Part shown: in pieces, positions 18,567 through 26,837 of the stretch
Layout: every line of letters starts with the position of its first letter
Numbering within the stretch: position 1 is the first letter of the stretch
Source of the DNA: JAGPUQ01 sp049325095
GTDB lineage: Bacteria; Pseudomonadota; Gammaproteobacteria; Pseudomonadales; Porticoccaceae
Direction: 5' to 3'
Assembly: GCA_049325095.1 (NCBI GenBank)
Contig: JBMOPO010000025.1
Coordinates: 1-64,000, forward strand
Length of the DNA: 64,000 bases
Notes under the pieces: model-generated
Told to the model about the DNA's origin: nothing
What the model saw: the letters and a program-made list of their open reading frames with translations, nothing else
The model's database searches: none
Position numbers and translations under genes: made by a program

Positions 18567-19065
18567 CTCGCTGTTCCGGCACTGCGCACTGGCGCTCCTG
18601 CTGATCCCGGCCCTGGGCAGGGCGCTGCCCGAGGACCGCAGTCAACCCATCCAGGTCGAGTCCGACAGCGCCCGCCGCGACGACCGCAGCGGCGAGCTGA
18701 TCTACCAGGGCAGCGTGCGGATCGACCAGGGCACGCTGCACATCGAGGCGGACAAGGTCACGGTGTACTTCGCCGACGGCAAGGTCGAGCGCATCCTGTG
18801 CGAGGGCGAGCCCGCCCGCTACCGGCAACAACCCCAGGCCGGCGACCAGCCCGTCATCGCGCACGCGCGGACCATCGACTACCACATGGGCAGCGAATTG
18901 CTGGTCCTCACCGGTGCGGCGCACGTCGAACAGGAGGGTTCGGTGCTCGAGGGCGCGCGCATCACCTACGACATCGCCAAAGAGCAACTGCAGGCGCAGG
19001 GCGATGCGGGCGACCGCCGCATACGCATGGTCATCCCCCCGGAATCCGCCCCGGAAGCGCGATAG
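18547..19065 (+). CDS. lptA: LPS transport periplasmic protein LptA
   Basis: A 172-residue periplasmic OstA-like protein. A signal peptide (about residues 1-26, LALLLIPALGRAL) precedes the jellyroll beginning QPIQVESDSARRDDRSGELIYQGSV, which is typical LptA. It forms the oligomeric bridge carrying LPS across the periplasm. GTG start at 18547 inside the end of lptC; stop directly abuts the lptB ATG. Confidence 0.9.
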   Translation: MSTSRSSSLFRHCALALLLIPALGRALPEDRSQPIQVESDSARRDDRSGELIYQGSVRIDQGTLHIEADKVTVYFADGKVERILCEGEPARYRQQPQAGDQPVIAHARTIDYHMGSELLVLTGAAHVEQEGSVLEGARITYDIAKEQLQAQGDAGDRRIRMVIPPESAPEAR

Positions 19066-19791
19066 ATGGCGGAGTTACACGCGGAGCATCTCGCCAAGTC
19101 CTACCGCAGGCGCGTGGTGGTCAGCGACGTATCCCTGGCGGTGACCAGCGGCGAAGTGGTGGGCCTGCTGGGGCCCAACGGCGCCGGCAAGACCACCTGT
19201 TTCTACATGGTGGTCGGCCTGGTGCCGCAGGACCGGGGCCGCATCCGCATCGATGACCGGGACATCACCGGCCTGCCCATGCACGGGCGCGCCCGGCAGG
19301 GCATCGGCTACCTGCCCCAGGAGCCGTCGGTGTTCCGCAAGCTCAGTGTCGCCAACAATCTGCTGGCGGTGCTGGAAACGCGCCGTGACCTGGATCGCAA
19401 CCAGCGGCGGCAGCGGGTCGAGGAACTGCTGTCCGAGTTCCACATCAGCCACCTGCGCGACAATCTCGGCGTCAGCCTCTCGGGCGGCGAACGGCGTCGG
19501 GTGGAGATCGCCCGCGCCCTGGCCATGGAGCCGAAATTCATTCTGCTCGACGAGCCCTTCGCCGGCGTGGACCCGATTTCGATCAATGACATCAAGGCCA
19601 TCATCCGCCACCTTCGCGACAGGGGGATCGGCATCCTTATCACCGACCACAATGTTCGTGAGACGCTGGACATCTGCCAACGCGCCTACATCGTCGATTG
19701 CGGCCGCACCATCGCCCAGGGCAGTCCCGCCGAAATCCTCGACGACCCCACGGTCCGCCGGGTGTATTTGGGCGAGCACTTCGCCCTCTAG
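19066..19791 (+). CDS. lptB: LPS export ABC transporter ATP-binding protein LptB
   Basis: A 241-residue ABC ATPase. Walker A GPNGAGKT is at residues 36-43, with Q-loop YLPQEPSVFRKLSV, signature VSLSGGERRRVEIARALA, Walker B FILLDEPFAGVDP and switch His in ITDHNV. The GAGKTTCFYMVVGLV and FRKLSV segments identify it as LptB, which powers LPS extraction with LptFG (not in this window). The ATG at 19066 follows the lptA stop without spacer. Confidence 0.97.
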   Translation: MAELHAEHLAKSYRRRVVVSDVSLAVTSGEVVGLLGPNGAGKTTCFYMVVGLVPQDRGRIRIDDRDITGLPMHGRARQGIGYLPQEPSVFRKLSVANNLLAVLETRRDLDRNQRRQRVEELLSEFHISHLRDNLGVSLSGGERRRVEIARALAMEPKFILLDEPFAGVDPISINDIKAIIRHLRDRGIGILITDHNVRETLDICQRAYIVDCGRTIAQGSPAEILDDPTVRRVYLGEHFAL

Positions 19792-19897
19792 TGGCCCCGG
19801 GCGCTGACGGCATGGTTATTGCTGCAAAGTTTGAACGCGCATCCGCCGGGCGCTACACTGACTTTCGTTCAGTCGGCCGCGTATCCGGCAATCGCGC

Positions 19898-21346
19898 ATG
19901 AAGCAAAGCCTGCACCTCAAACTGGGCCACCAGCTGTCGATGACGCCGCAGTTGCAGCAGGCGATCAAGCTGCTGCAACTGTCCTCCCTCGAACTGCAGC
20001 AGGAGATCCAGCAGGCGCTGTGCACCAATCCACTGCTCGAACTGGCGGATGAAATCGCCGGCGATGAGGCCGCCGCCGGCGACCCCGAGGACGCCCCGGC
20101 CCCGGCCGACGACGGCGCGGACTGGAGCCAGGAAATCCCCGAAGAGCTGCCGGTGGATGCGCGCTGGGAGGACATCTACCAGACCTCGGCGCCGGCCGGC
20201 GGCCAGCGCGAGCTGCCCGACTTCGAGGGCTTTCACAGCGTCACCGAATCGCTGCGCGATCACCTCTACTGGCAGCTCAACCTGACCCCCATGTCGGACG
20301 CCGACCGCAGCATCGCCACCGCGATCATCGATGCGGTGAGCGACGACGGTTTTCTCACCCTGAGCCTCGAGGAGCTCCAGCAGACCTGCGCCGGCGAGGA
20401 CGGGCCGTCGTTCGAACTCGACGAGATCCTCGCCGTGCTGCACCGGGTGCAGCAGTTCGACCCACCGGGGGTGGCGGCGACCGACCTGCGCGACTGCCTC
20501 TTGATCCAGCTCGGCCAGTTGGCCGACGCCACGCCCCACAAGGACCTGGCCCGCACCCTGGTCGATCGGCATCTGGCTGCGATCGCCGAGGGCGACTATG
20601 CTGGCCTCGGCCGCCGCCTGGGGGTCGGGGAGGACGCAATCCGCGCCGCGGTCCGCCTCATCCAGACCCTCTCGCCCCGCCCGGGGGACGCGATCCGCGC
20701 CGCCGACGAGGGCTACGTGAACCCCGATGTCAGCGTGCGCAAGCAGGACGGCCGCTGGCTGGTCACCCTGAACACCGAGCTGACCCCCAGGCTGTGCATC
20801 AATCCCTATTACGCGAGCCAGGTGCAGCGGGCCGACAACAGCCCCGAGAATCGCTATCTGCGCGACAACCTGCAGGAGGCGCGCTGGTTTCTGCGCAGCC
20901 TGGAGAGCCGCAACGAGACCCTGCTGCGGGTCGCGCACTGCATCGTCGAGTTGCAGCAGGGGTTTCTCGACCGGGGTCCGGTGGCGATGAAACCCATGGT
21001 GCTGGCGGATGTCGCCGCCCAACTGCAACTGCACGAGTCCACCATCTCCCGCGTCACCACCCAGAAATATATCGATACGCCACGCGGTATCTTCGAGCTG
21101 AAGTACTTCTTTTCCAGTCACGTCAGTACCGCCTCGGGCGGAGAATGCTCCTCGACGGCGATCCGTGCCATGATCAAAAAGATGGTCGCCGAGGAGAACC
21201 CGGACCGCCCCCTGAGCGACAGCCGCATCACTTCGCTGTTGCAGGAGCAGGGCATCCAGATTGCCCGGCGCACGGTAGCCAAGTATCGGGAAAGTCTGAA
21301 CATCCCTTCTTCAGGCGACCGCAAGCGCTTCAAGCGCAACCCCTGA
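19898..21346 (+). CDS. rpoN: RNA polymerase sigma-54 factor
   Basis: A 482-residue sigma-54. Region I (MKQSLHLKLGHQLSMTPQLQQAIKLLQLS) is rich in Gln/Leu and binds activators. An acidic region II follows (about residues 50-100), then the core-binding region and, near the C-terminus, the RpoN box ARRTVAKYRESL that contacts the -24 element. Its presence means sigma-54 promoters are usable in this genome. It follows lptB by 106 bp and precedes hpf, ptsN, rapZ and ptsO, the classic rpoN cluster. Confidence 0.97.
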   Translation: MKQSLHLKLGHQLSMTPQLQQAIKLLQLSSLELQQEIQQALCTNPLLELADEIAGDEAAAGDPEDAPAPADDGADWSQEIPEELPVDARWEDIYQTSAPAGGQRELPDFEGFHSVTESLRDHLYWQLNLTPMSDADRSIATAIIDAVSDDGFLTLSLEELQQTCAGEDGPSFELDEILAVLHRVQQFDPPGVAATDLRDCLLIQLGQLADATPHKDLARTLVDRHLAAIAEGDYAGLGRRLGVGEDAIRAAVRLIQTLSPRPGDAIRAADEGYVNPDVSVRKQDGRWLVTLNTELTPRLCINPYYASQVQRADNSPENRYLRDNLQEARWFLRSLESRNETLLRVAHCIVELQQGFLDRGPVAMKPMVLADVAAQLQLHESTISRVTTQKYIDTPRGIFELKYFFSSHVSTASGGECSSTAIRAMIKKMVAEENPDRPLSDSRITSLLQEQGIQIARRTVAKYRESLNIPSSGDRKRFKRNP

Positions 21347-21368
21347 AACCAGCCCACAGGAGCCCAGC

Positions 21369-21656
21369 ATGCAATTGACGATCAGCGGCCACCATCTGGA
21401 AGTGACCGATCCGCTTCGCGAGTACGTGAAGAACAAGCTCGCCCGCTTGGAGCGACACAACGATCGCATCACCCAGGTCGCGGTCATCCTTTCGGTCGAA
21501 AAGCTGGTGCAACGGGCGGAGGCCACGGTGCACGCCGACGGCACCGAGCTGTTCGCCGAATGCGAGCACGAGGACCTGTATGCCGCGATCGACGCCCTGG
21601 CCGACAAGCTGGACCGCCAGTTGATCAAGCGCAAGGAAAGGCTGCGGGGGCACTAG
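21369..21656 (+). CDS. hpf: Ribosome hibernation promoting factor (short form)
   Basis: A 95-residue HPF/YfiA-type protein: MQLTISGHHLEVTDPLREYVKNKLARLERH at the start and a beta-alpha-beta core (ATVHADGTELFAECEHEDLYAAIDALADKLDRQL). The short form binds the 30S decoding area and promotes 100S ribosome dimers with RMF in stationary phase. Located 22 bp after rpoN, 7 bp before ptsN. Confidence 0.95.
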   Translation: MQLTISGHHLEVTDPLREYVKNKLARLERHNDRITQVAVILSVEKLVQRAEATVHADGTELFAECEHEDLYAAIDALADKLDRQLIKRKERLRGH

Positions 21657-21663
21657 TTCCGAA

Positions 21664-22116
21664 ATGAACGTGGCGCAACTGTTGACCCCGACCACCACCC
21701 GCTGCAATGCCGCCGCGGTGAGCAAGAAGCGGGTGCTGGAGTTCGTCTCGTCGCTGCTTGCCGAACACACCAGCTGCATCGACGCCGAAGCGCTCTACCA
21801 CGCACTGCTGGAGCGCGAACGCCTGGGCAGCACCGGCATCGGACACGGCATCGCGATTCCCCATTGCCGGCTGCCCGGATGCGACCGCATCACCGGCGTG
21901 CTGGTCAAGCTGGAGCACCCCGTCGATTTCGACGCCGCGGACAACGCTCCCGTCGACCTGGTGTTCGCGCTGGTGGTCCCCGACCAGCAGGATGACGAAC
22001 ACTTGGACGCCCTGGCCGCCATCGCCAGGCTGCTCGAGAATCCGGAGGTGCGCAGCCAGTTGCGCGCCTGCCGCTCGGATGAGGATCTCTACCGGAGGGC
22101 GGTCGCCGGCGCCTGA
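21664..22116 (+). CDS. ptsN: PTS nitrogen-regulatory IIA protein
   Basis: A 150-residue IIA-Ntr protein. The phosphorylated histidine is His67 in GIGHGIAIPHCR. It receives phosphate from EI-Ntr (ptsP, encoded at 57 kb in this window) through NPr (ptsO, at 23.2 kb) and regulates potassium transport and nitrogen/carbon balance in known bacteria. Six bases separate it from rapZ. Confidence 0.95.
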   Translation: MNVAQLLTPTTTRCNAAAVSKKRVLEFVSSLLAEHTSCIDAEALYHALLERERLGSTGIGHGIAIPHCRLPGCDRITGVLVKLEHPVDFDAADNAPVDLVFALVVPDQQDDEHLDALAAIARLLENPEVRSQLRACRSDEDLYRRAVAGA

Positions 22117-22121
22117 CTCCG

Positions 22122-23012
22122 ATGCCGCCATCCCCCTCCCAAAAGCGACTGGTGGTCGTCAGCGGGCGTTCCGGCTCGGGGAAGAGTACCGCGCTGCACG
22201 TCATGGAGGATCTGGGCTTCACCTGTATCGACAACCTGCCCGCGGGCATGCTCTCCGGGTTGTTCGACCAGCGCGAACTGGGGGTCGAACTGCCCTCGCG
22301 GATCGCGGTGGGCATCGATGTCCGCAACCTGGCGGGGAGCCTCGACCACTTCCCCGGGATCCTCGACGGATTGCGCTCCAGGGGCGTGCACTGCGAGGTC
22401 ATCTTTCTCGACGCCAGCGCCCGCACCCTGATCCGGCGCTTCAGCGAAACCCGGCGCCGCCATCCACTGAGCTCGGATACGGTGGATCTGAAAAGGGCCA
22501 TCGCGCTCGAAACCCGCATCCTGGAGCCCATCATCGAGGTCGCCGATCGCCGCATCGACACCTCCAACATGACCCTGCACCAGTTGCGCGATCTGATCAC
22601 CAAACAGATCGCGCCGGATTCACCCGGCGTTACCGCGATCCTGTTCCAGTCCTTCGCCTTCAAGAAGGGCGTGCCCGAAGATGCGGACTTCGTGTTCGAC
22701 GTCCGCTGCCTGCCCAATCCCCACTGGGTTCCCGAGCTGCGGCCGCTGACCGGCAACGATCCACCGGTGATCGAGTTCATGGAGTCGCAGATCGAGGTGG
22801 CGGCCATGCTGGCCGACCTCAACGGCTTTCTGGCGCGCTGGATTCCGGCGTTTCTGGCCAGCAACCGCAGCTACCTCACCATCGCCATCGGCTGCACCGG
22901 CGGCCAGCACCGCTCGGTCTACCTGTGCAACCAGTTGGCCCGACAGTTCCGCTACCTGGGGATCAACATCCAGGCCCAGCACCGCGAACTGCAGCCGGGC
23001 CAGCCCGGATAG
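22122..23012 (+). CDS. rapZ: RNase adapter protein RapZ
   Basis: A 296-residue RapZ/YvcJ-family nucleotide-binding protein. Walker A GRSGSGKS is at residues 15-22, Walker B-like SRIAVGIDVR follows, and the C-terminal domain carries the typical GCTGGQHRSVYL motif near its end. In enterobacteria RapZ targets GlmZ to RNase E to control amino-sugar synthesis; outside them the role is less clear. Confidence 0.95.
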   Translation: MPPSPSQKRLVVVSGRSGSGKSTALHVMEDLGFTCIDNLPAGMLSGLFDQRELGVELPSRIAVGIDVRNLAGSLDHFPGILDGLRSRGVHCEVIFLDASARTLIRRFSETRRRHPLSSDTVDLKRAIALETRILEPIIEVADRRIDTSNMTLHQLRDLITKQIAPDSPGVTAILFQSFAFKKGVPEDADFVFDVRCLPNPHWVPELRPLTGNDPPVIEFMESQIEVAAMLADLNGFLARWIPAFLASNRSYLTIAIGCTGGQHRSVYLCNQLARQFRYLGINIQAQHRELQPGQPG

Positions 23013-23018
23013 CTCATC

Positions 23019-23042
23019 GACCTGCCTGCCGGCAAGCAGGTC
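23019..23042 (+). repeat. 24-nt dyad between rapZ and ptsO
   Basis: GACCTGC at 23019-23025 pairs with GCAGGTC at 23036-23042, and the inner TGCC/GGCA continues the dyad, giving 11 of 12 possible pairs. There is no T-run after it on either strand, so it is not a classical intrinsic terminator. It could be an RNA processing or stability element in the rapZ-ptsO transcript, or an operator. Confidence 0.45.
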
Positions 23043-23189
23043 TCCTGCTGCGACGGCCCAATGGCACGTCCTGACCCACCCTTGAAGCGTCTCGCGACGA
23101 ACAGCGATCAGCGATCCGGGCTGAACGCTGTGCCGCCACTCGGGGCGCCGCGCCTTGACAGCCCCCCGGGCTTGAGGATTGATAGCCCC

Positions 23190-23459
23190 ATGATCTGCCG
23201 CCAACTGACCATCATCAACAAGCTCGGCCTGCACGCCCGCGCGGCCGCCAAACTGGCCGCCACCGCCGGCCGCTTTTCCTGCGCCATCCACATCGACCGC
23301 GACGGCCGTCTGGTGGATGCCAAGAGCGTGATGTCGCTGATGCTGCTCGCCGCCGGGCAGGACACCACCCTCGAGTTCCGCTTCGACGGCTGCGACGAAG
23401 CCGAAGCCTGCGAGGCCGTCGCCAGCCTCATCGAAGAACGCTTTCACGAAGAGTGCTAG
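23190..23459 (+). CDS. ptsO: Phosphocarrier protein NPr (HPr-like)
   Basis: An 89-residue HPr-family phosphocarrier. The active-site histidine is His15 in NKLGLHARAAAKL. The regulatory Ser region reads DAKSVMSLMLLAAGQ. As the last gene of the rpoN-hpf-ptsN-rapZ-ptsO cluster it is the NPr of the nitrogen PTS. An ATG at 23061 is in frame but would add a long unlike leader, so ATG 23190 was chosen. Confidence 0.93.
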   Translation: MICRQLTIINKLGLHARAAAKLAATAGRFSCAIHIDRDGRLVDAKSVMSLMLLAAGQDTTLEFRFDGCDEAEACEAVASLIEERFHEEC

Positions 23460-23538
23460 CCCGGGCACAGCACCGGCGGCCGGCACCGATGCTGCTAGAA
23501 TGGCCGCCGGCTGGCACCCACCCCAGGAGAATCGGCGC

Positions 23539-24897
23539 ATGCAGGCCAAGGTCGCGGAAGCCGACAAACTGACCCTGCTGACCCAATACGCCGGTCTCAT
23601 CGATTTTTCCACCGTCAACCAGCTCCGCCACATCCTCAACAATCTGCCCCCGGCGGAGATCGCCCACCACATCGAATCGGCGCCGCCCAAGGTGCGCCGG
23701 ATTCTCTGGGAGCTGGTCGATGACGAGCTCGACGGCGAGGTGCTGGGCGAGCTCAGCGAGGGTCTGCGCCAGGAATTCCTGCGCGCGATGGACAGCGAAG
23801 AGCTGGCCGCCGCCATGGACGGCCTGGACCCCGATGACGTGGTGGACATGCTGCAGCAACTGCCGGACCGGGTCATCCCCGAAGTCCTGCAGGCGATGGA
23901 CGACCAGAACCGCCAGCGTATCGAGCAGATCCTCAACTATGACGAGGACACCGCCGGCGGCCTGATGAACACCGATACCATCACGGTGCGCCCGGATCTC
24001 ACCCTGGACGTGGTGCTGCGCTACCTGCGCCGCCACGGGGAGTTGCCGCAGACCACCGACAGCCTGTTCGTGGTCAACCGCAAGGACACCTTTCTGGGCA
24101 TCCTGCCCATCACCCGGCTGCTGACCTCCAACCCGAATCTGTCGGTGCGCGAAGTCATGATCACCGATATCCAGCCGATCCCGGCGACCATGCCCGACAC
24201 CAAGGTCGCCCAGCAGTTCGAGCGCTACGACTGGGTGAGCGCCCCGGTGGTCGATGCGGACAACAAACTGCTGGGGCGCATCACCATCGACGACGTGGTG
24301 GACGTGATCATCGGCGAGGCGGACCACTCCCTGCTCGGCCTCGCCCGCCTGAGCGACGAGGAGGACACCTTCACCTCGGTGCGCCACTCTGCGCCGCGCC
24401 GGGCCTTCTGGCTCGGCATCAACCTCTGCACCGCGGTGCTGGCCTCGGCGGTGGTCGGACTGTTCGAGGCCACCCTGGATCAGGTGGTCGCACTGGCCAT
24501 CCTGATGCCGATCGTGGCCAGCATGGGCGGCATCGCCGGCAGCCAGACCCTGACCGTGGTGGTGCGCGGCATGGCGCTCGGGCACGTCAATCCCAACAAC
24601 CTGCGCTGGCTCCTGAACAAGGAATTCCTGATCGGCGCCCTCAACGCCCTGCTCTGGGCGCTGGTGATCGGCACCATCGCGGCCTGGTGGTTCGAGGATC
24701 AGCGGATCGGCCTGGTGATCGCATCGGCCATGGTCATCAACCTGATCACCGCGGCCGTGGCGGGTTCGCTGCTGCCGGTCACCCTCAAGGCGCTGCACAT
24801 CGATCCAGCACTCGCCGGCGGGGTGGTGCTCACCACCATCACCGACGTGGTCGGCTTCTTCGCCTTCCTGGGCCTGGCCACCCTGTTCTACTTTTGA
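23539..24897 (+). CDS. mgtE: Magnesium transporter MgtE
   Basis: A 452-residue MgtE channel. The N-terminal superhelical domain (about residues 1-120) is followed by two CBS domains (about 125-250; MNTDTITVRPDL, MITDIQPIPATM) and five membrane helices from about residue 280. The pore signature MPIVASMGGIAGSQTLTVVVRG and the C-terminal DVVGFFAFLGLATLF are intact. The ATG at 23539 has AGGAGA 9 nt upstream. It follows ptsO in the same order as in many gammaproteobacteria. Confidence 0.95.
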   Translation: MQAKVAEADKLTLLTQYAGLIDFSTVNQLRHILNNLPPAEIAHHIESAPPKVRRILWELVDDELDGEVLGELSEGLRQEFLRAMDSEELAAAMDGLDPDDVVDMLQQLPDRVIPEVLQAMDDQNRQRIEQILNYDEDTAGGLMNTDTITVRPDLTLDVVLRYLRRHGELPQTTDSLFVVNRKDTFLGILPITRLLTSNPNLSVREVMITDIQPIPATMPDTKVAQQFERYDWVSAPVVDADNKLLGRITIDDVVDVIIGEADHSLLGLARLSDEEDTFTSVRHSAPRRAFWLGINLCTAVLASAVVGLFEATLDQVVALAILMPIVASMGGIAGSQTLTVVVRGMALGHVNPNNLRWLLNKEFLIGALNALLWALVIGTIAAWWFEDQRIGLVIASAMVINLITAAVAGSLLPVTLKALHIDPALAGGVVLTTITDVVGFFAFLGLATLFYF

Positions 24898-24902
24898 CTG
24901 CC

Positions 24903-25409
24903 ATGCGCGACGACCAGGACCCTGCGCCCGGCGCAGAACCACCCAGCAAATCGGCGCGCAAGCGCGCGGGGCTGGAGCTGCAGCAACTGGCCGAGACCCT
25001 GCTCGCCCTGCCGCCCGGCCAGCTCGCCCGGCTGCCCCTGGGTCCGCAATTGTCCGCCGCGCTGGAAGCCTCGCGCGCCATCACCCAGCGGGAGGCGCGG
25101 CGCCGGCAATTGCAGTACCTGGGCAAGCTGATGCGCAAGGCAGACGTCGAGCGCATCCGCCAGGGCCTCGACCAACTGCGGTTGCACGATCGCCAGTTTC
25201 GCCAGCGCCTCGCGCGTGTCGACCAGGTCTGTGAGCGGCTGCTGGCCGGGGGCGACAGCGCCATCGACGCCCTGCTGGCGGACCCCGATGCGCCACCGGC
25301 GCTGACCCGCCAACAGCTCCGTCAACTGGTGCGCAACGCCGCCCGCCCGGGCGCCGGGGAACCCGCCCGGCGCAAGCTGTTCGACCATCTGCGCCGATAT
25401 CTACCCTGA
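24903..25409 (+). CDS. darP: Ribosome biogenesis protein YjgA/DarP
   Basis: A 168-residue basic, helical protein of the YjgA family (DUF615), which binds late 50S precursor particles. PPSKSARKRAGLELQQLAETLLAL, LPLGPQLSAALEASRAITQREARRRQLQYLGKLMR and the C-terminal ARRKLFDHLRRYL are diagnostic. Starts 5 bp after the mgtE stop. This is the last core gene before the minus-strand accessory island; the two ends are only 12 bp apart. Confidence 0.92.
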   Translation: MRDDQDPAPGAEPPSKSARKRAGLELQQLAETLLALPPGQLARLPLGPQLSAALEASRAITQREARRRQLQYLGKLMRKADVERIRQGLDQLRLHDRQFRQRLARVDQVCERLLAGGDSAIDALLADPDAPPALTRQQLRQLVRNAARPGAGEPARRKLFDHLRRYLP

Positions 25410-25421
25410 GCCGGCGCCGGG

Positions 25422-26798
25422 TCAGGAGCCCAGGCGGCGCAACGCGGCCTGGGTGAGATAGCGCTCGTAGAGATCGGGCGCGTTGGCCGAGGTGGCGAAG
25501 CCTCCGGAGATCTGTTTCACCTGCTCCAGCCGGGTCATGCGGTTGGTCTGGATGTTGTGGGCATGCACCCGGGTCCAGGAGGAGTAGGGATGGGCGCCGT
25601 CGTGGACGGTCTGGACGCCGTCGGTATAGAGCGAACCCGCTCCGTCGAAGGACCGGAAGATCTCGCCGCGCCGATCGAAGGACACCATCACCAGGGGCGC
25701 CAGGGTGCGGGCGTCGAACCAGACCCGCTTGCGCGAGATCGGCGCCTTGGGAAAGCTGACCGGCTCGGCATCCACCACGATCGCCTCGGGAATCAGCTCC
25801 ACCTTCATGTCCCAGAAGGTATTGCCCCGGGGGCCGCCGTGGGTGGTGTGCTCCCAGTTCTCATGGGCCGAGTTCCAGTTGCGCGAAATGGCCGCCAGGG
25901 TCGGCCCGCGGCCGACGATCCGGTAGTTGCCCCAGGTCAGGAAGGGGTCGCCCGCGGTCCAGGCATCCGACAGGTACAGCGACGAGCCGGGGATCAGCGG
26001 TTCGAAGCGCTGGTTGGTGGGAAAGCGGCGCACCCGCTTGAAGGCCGGAATGTACCCGGAAAGATCGGGAAACCGGCGCTGGTCGTAGGGCCAGACATTG
26101 AGGAACGAGGTGCCCTTGATGTCGTTGGGACTGACGAAAAACACCGACTGGTAGCGCAGCTTGTCCTCGTGCCCCGGCCAGTAGGGCTTGGGATCGAGCA
26201 CGGTGCGGCCCACCGGGGCGAGTTCCGCCCAGCACAGCTCGTACCGGTACTCGACCTCCCCCCCGGGGCCGATGTCATATTCCTTGATGGCGTAGAAGGA
26301 GGCATCGCGCCGGCCCCAGGTGAGGGTGATGCCGGCGAACACCTCGATCGCGGTCTTGGGGTCCGGAAACGGATTGCCGCCGATCCAGGGCTTGCCCTCC
26401 CGCGTGACCACATTGCCGTCGGCGTCGAACGTCGCCTGACCCTGATTGCGCAGGGTCGCCTCGATGTATTCCCAGGGGCTCAGCCGGAACGCATCCACAG
26501 TGGTGTCGATCACTTCCAGCCGGCGACCCATCTGGGCGATCTGCTGGTAGCGGATCGGATCCAGCAGATCCTTCACCAATTCGACGTTGCCGGCATCGAT
26601 GGTGTCGCCGGTGCGGATCCGGCCCCCGGTATAGGCGTCGATCGACAGCAGTTCGTCCGGATAGACCCCGCCGATCTCGCCGGTTCTGGCCAGGGTCGGC
26701 CACAGCGGCGCCAGCACCCCGGTGGCCAGCACCCCGCGGCGCAACTGGTCCAGAAAATGCCGCCTGCTGTAATCGCAATCGTACTTCTTGATGTGCAT
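25422..26798 (-). CDS. DUF1329 family protein with Tat signal (paralogue 1)
   Basis: A 458-residue DUF1329 protein. The N-terminus MHIKKYDCDYSRRHFLDQ carries a twin-arginine motif (SRRHFL, Arg12-Arg13) followed by a hydrophobic stretch GVLATGVLAPLWP, so export in a folded state is predicted. DUF1329 proteins are thought to have a LolA/LolB-like lipid-binding fold and often occur with DUF1302 outer-membrane proteins and RND exporters; function is unproven. It is the last gene of the exbB-exbD-exbD-VWA-TPR run, 39 bp after the helical-repeat gene. A closely similar paralogue lies at 33955-35343 and starts with the same MHIKKYD leader. The stretch FPTNQRFEPL is shared by both. Confidence 0.82.
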   Translation of the reverse strand: MHIKKYDCDYSRRHFLDQLRRGVLATGVLAPLWPTLARTGEIGGVYPDELLSIDAYTGGRIRTGDTIDAGNVELVKDLLDPIRYQQIAQMGRRLEVIDTTVDAFRLSPWEYIEATLRNQGQATFDADGNVVTREGKPWIGGNPFPDPKTAIEVFAGITLTWGRRDASFYAIKEYDIGPGGEVEYRYELCWAELAPVGRTVLDPKPYWPGHEDKLRYQSVFFVSPNDIKGTSFLNVWPYDQRRFPDLSGYIPAFKRVRRFPTNQRFEPLIPGSSLYLSDAWTAGDPFLTWGNYRIVGRGPTLAAISRNWNSAHENWEHTTHGGPRGNTFWDMKVELIPEAIVVDAEPVSFPKAPISRKRVWFDARTLAPLVMVSFDRRGEIFRSFDGAGSLYTDGVQTVHDGAHPYSSWTRVHAHNIQTNRMTRLEQVKQISGGFATSANAPDLYERYLTQAALRRLGS

Positions 26799-26837
26799 GT
26801 GTTCCCCCCGCGGCTGCCGGTGGCGGGCGCGGCGCGA

